From NCBI GenBank assembly GCA_964511065.1, contig CAZEEG010000008.1:16091-80090 (forward strand): a stretch of 64,000 nt of DNA. Direction: 5' to 3'. Each line of letters starts with the position of its first letter. Position 1 is the first letter of the stretch. The translations under genes and the position numbers were made by a program. This stretch comes from CALBRZ01 sp964511065. GTDB taxonomy: Bacteria > Planctomycetota > Planctomycetia > Pirellulales > S012-138. Below the pieces are notes generated by a model. The model was not told the DNA's origin and did not search any database. It worked only from the letters and a program-made list of their open reading frames with translations. Shown piece after piece: positions 62,762 through 64,000 of the stretch.

Positions 62762-63742
62762 ATGGAACCTAGCGCCGCACCTGCTGACCCGTTGGAGCCC
62801 AAGCGGCGACACCGTCGCTGGCTGGTGCCGTGCATGAAGCTGGGCCTGATCGCCGTGGTGGCGGTTTTTATCGGACTGACGATCCAGCGAAGCTGGAGTG
62901 AAATCGCGGCGTATCGCTGGAACCTCTCGTGGCCCTGGCTCGCATTGGCAGGCGTCTTGTACCTGGCCGGCCTGCTCCCCTGCGGACTGTATTGGCACCG
63001 AACGCTGCTGGCCCTGGGGCAAAATCCAGGGTTGGCCGAAACGCTGCGGGCGTACTATATCGGGCACCTGGGTAAGTACGTGCCCGGCAAGGCCCTGGTG
63101 GTGTTATTGCGAACCGGGCTGATTCGCAGCGATCGGGTGGCAACGGGGATTGCAGCCGCAAGCGTTTTCTATGAAACGCTCACGATGATGGCGGTGGGGG
63201 CGTTTCTGGCCGCGGCGATCCTGGCGGGCTGGTTCCGCGACCATTGGGGCTTTGCGGCCATCGCCGCTTCGCTTTCGCTCGCGGCGGTGCTGCCCACGCT
63301 GCCGCCGGTTTTTCGCCGGTTGGCGAGGCTGGCCGGAATTGGCCGCAAGAGTGCCGATGTGGAAGCCCGGTTGGCAGGATTGGGCTACGCCACCCTCACC
63401 TGGGGCTGGGTGGCCATCGCCGGTGGCTGGTTTCTGATGGGCCTAAGCCTGTGGGCGACCTTGCGCGGAATGGGCATCACCCAGGCGGCCTCCGGTCCCC
63501 TGCATGCCTGGAGCCAATGGCCGCTGTTCACAGCCGCCGTATCGTTGGCCACGGTGGCCGGTTTCCTGTCGCTGATTCCTGGTGGCGCCCTGGTGCGTGA
63601 AACGGTGCTGCTGGGGTTGATGCAGCCGGAGCTAGGCGAGGGACTGGCGCTGCTTTCAGCCGTGATGCTGCGACTGGTTTGGCTAGCTGCCGAAGTTGTG
63701 CTCTCGGCCGGGCTCTACTGGTCGGCCGGCCGCCGTAAGTAG
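62762..63742 (+). CDS. Flippase-like membrane protein (LPG synthase TM / UPF0104 family)
   Basis: 326 residues from ATG 62762 (MEPSAAPADPLEPKRRHRR). About eight membrane helices: LGLIAVVAVFIGLTIQRS, WLALAGVLYLAGLLPCGLYW, VFYETLTMMAVGAFLAAAILAG, and others to VMLRLVWLAAEVVLSAGLYW. The motif YYIGHLGKYVPGKALVVLLRTGLI near 95 and FLSLIPGGALVRETVLLGLM near 265 are the family signatures (GKYIPGK, P-GG-RE). Members transfer or flip lipid-linked groups; the substrate is unknown. A long N-terminal extension of the frame was rejected. Confidence 0.9.
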   Translation: MEPSAAPADPLEPKRRHRRWLVPCMKLGLIAVVAVFIGLTIQRSWSEIAAYRWNLSWPWLALAGVLYLAGLLPCGLYWHRTLLALGQNPGLAETLRAYYIGHLGKYVPGKALVVLLRTGLIRSDRVATGIAAASVFYETLTMMAVGAFLAAAILAGWFRDHWGFAAIAASLSLAAVLPTLPPVFRRLARLAGIGRKSADVEARLAGLGYATLTWGWVAIAGGWFLMGLSLWATLRGMGITQAASGPLHAWSQWPLFTAAVSLATVAGFLSLIPGGALVRETVLLGLMQPELGEGLALLSAVMLRLVWLAAEVVLSAGLYWSAGRRK

Positions 63743-63787
63743 TCACCGAGTACGGTCCCCCACCGCACACGGACGCCGGCTGGTTGG

Positions 63788-63917
63788 CACCTGCGCAGTT
63801 CAGGTCCGCTCTCTTTCGTGCTAGCCCACCGAAATGCGGCCAGTTTGCGCTGGAGCACGGAAGACTTCCGCCTCCGATCGGTCGACGAGCAGACATTGGC
63901 GGCGCAACCATCAATAG
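63788..63917 (+). repeat. Dispersed intergenic repeat, copy 4
   Basis: Begins CACCTGCGCAGTTCAGGTCC, then GCTCTCTTTCGTGCTAGCCC and ACCGAAATGCGGCC, and ends CATTGGCGGCGCAACCATCA. Same block order and length as the copy at 59417. It lies between the flippase-like gene and the thiolase stop. Confidence 0.8.
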
Positions 63918-63923
63918 CGCTCA

Positions 63924-64000
63924 TTAAACCCGTTCAAACAGCGTTGCGATGCCTTGGCCCACGCCGATGCACATGGTCGCCAGGCCGATGTTGGCGTCGC
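63924..64000 (-). CDS. Thiolase (acetyl-CoA acetyltransferase) C-terminus, partial
   Basis: Only the last 24 codons are in the window. They read ANIGLATMCIGVGQGIATLF then ERV, which matches the C-terminal catalytic Cys-containing block of thiolases (Cys in ATMCIGVGQG). The rest lies beyond the right edge. Confidence 0.88.
   Translation of the reverse strand, partial: DANIGLATMCIGVGQGIATLFERV

Overview
The window reads as chromosomal DNA of a GC-rich planctomycete, probably of the Pirellulales. The evidence is the gene content: a DUF1559 prepilin-like protein, a DUF1570 metalloprotease-like protein, several c-type cytochrome/beta-propeller proteins of planctomycete style, a PQQ-type propeller, an FGE-domain membrane protein, and small proteins of a type I associate with planctomycetes. 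Genus level is not resolved. No prophage, integrase, IS transposase or CRISPR array was seen.

Layout. 1-2992 is a partial hybrid sensor kinase (minus). 3.8-8.2 kb holds housekeeping and accessory enzymes on the minus strand: YhdH-type oxidoreductase, alpha/beta hydrolase, aat, and a DHA2-type MFS exporter. 8.7-10.3 kb is an HtrA-type membrane protease. 10.4-15.3 kb (minus) holds a prenyltransferase/terpene-cyclase-like lipoprotein with a CxxCH motif, a PQQ propeller and an ABC exporter. 15.7-19.7 kb (plus) holds a small helical protein, an ABC-2 transporter pair and a RimB-like/RimK pair. 19.7-24.8 kb (minus) holds aroA, an aromatic-ring monooxygenase, a broken membrane gene and a homocysteine S-methyltransferase. 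25.3-30.1 kb holds a TadG-like VWA protein, RidA, a ceramidase-like protein and an aspartoacylase-like protein.

30.6-35.4 kb is the most striking region. An NfeD-like/flotillin pair is followed by a 54-residue protein ending in Gly-Gly-Glu. That small gene overlaps a PafA/Dop (Pup ligase/depupylase) homologue whose catalytic core is interrupted by about 120 hydrophobic residues. This looks like a membrane-embedded Pup- or UBact-like tagging system. No proteasome gene is in the window.

35.6-44.5 kb holds a propeller-cytochrome, a DUF1570 protein, a repeat-rich lipoprotein, a DUF1559 protein, a His/Cys-rich small membrane protein behind a Fur-like palindrome, and a PhyH dioxygenase. 44.8-49.2 kb (plus) is a compact four-gene cluster: coiled coil, membrane FGE-domain protein, double-GTPase and GTPase-associated protein. 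It resembles the GTPase-centred conflict/signalling systems predicted by comparative genomics. A tRNA-Val, a FabZ-like dehydratase, a 32-residue basic protein and a protein kinase follow. 51.7-55.5 kb is an overlapping DUF5682-VWA pair. The rest holds oligoendopeptidase F, a sorbosone-dehydrogenase-like propeller, a five-haem PA14 cytochrome, a flippase-like membrane protein and the tail of a thiolase.

An intergenic repeat of about 130 bp occurs at least three times, with a shorter fourth copy. Function calls come from reading motifs by eye; no database search was possible.
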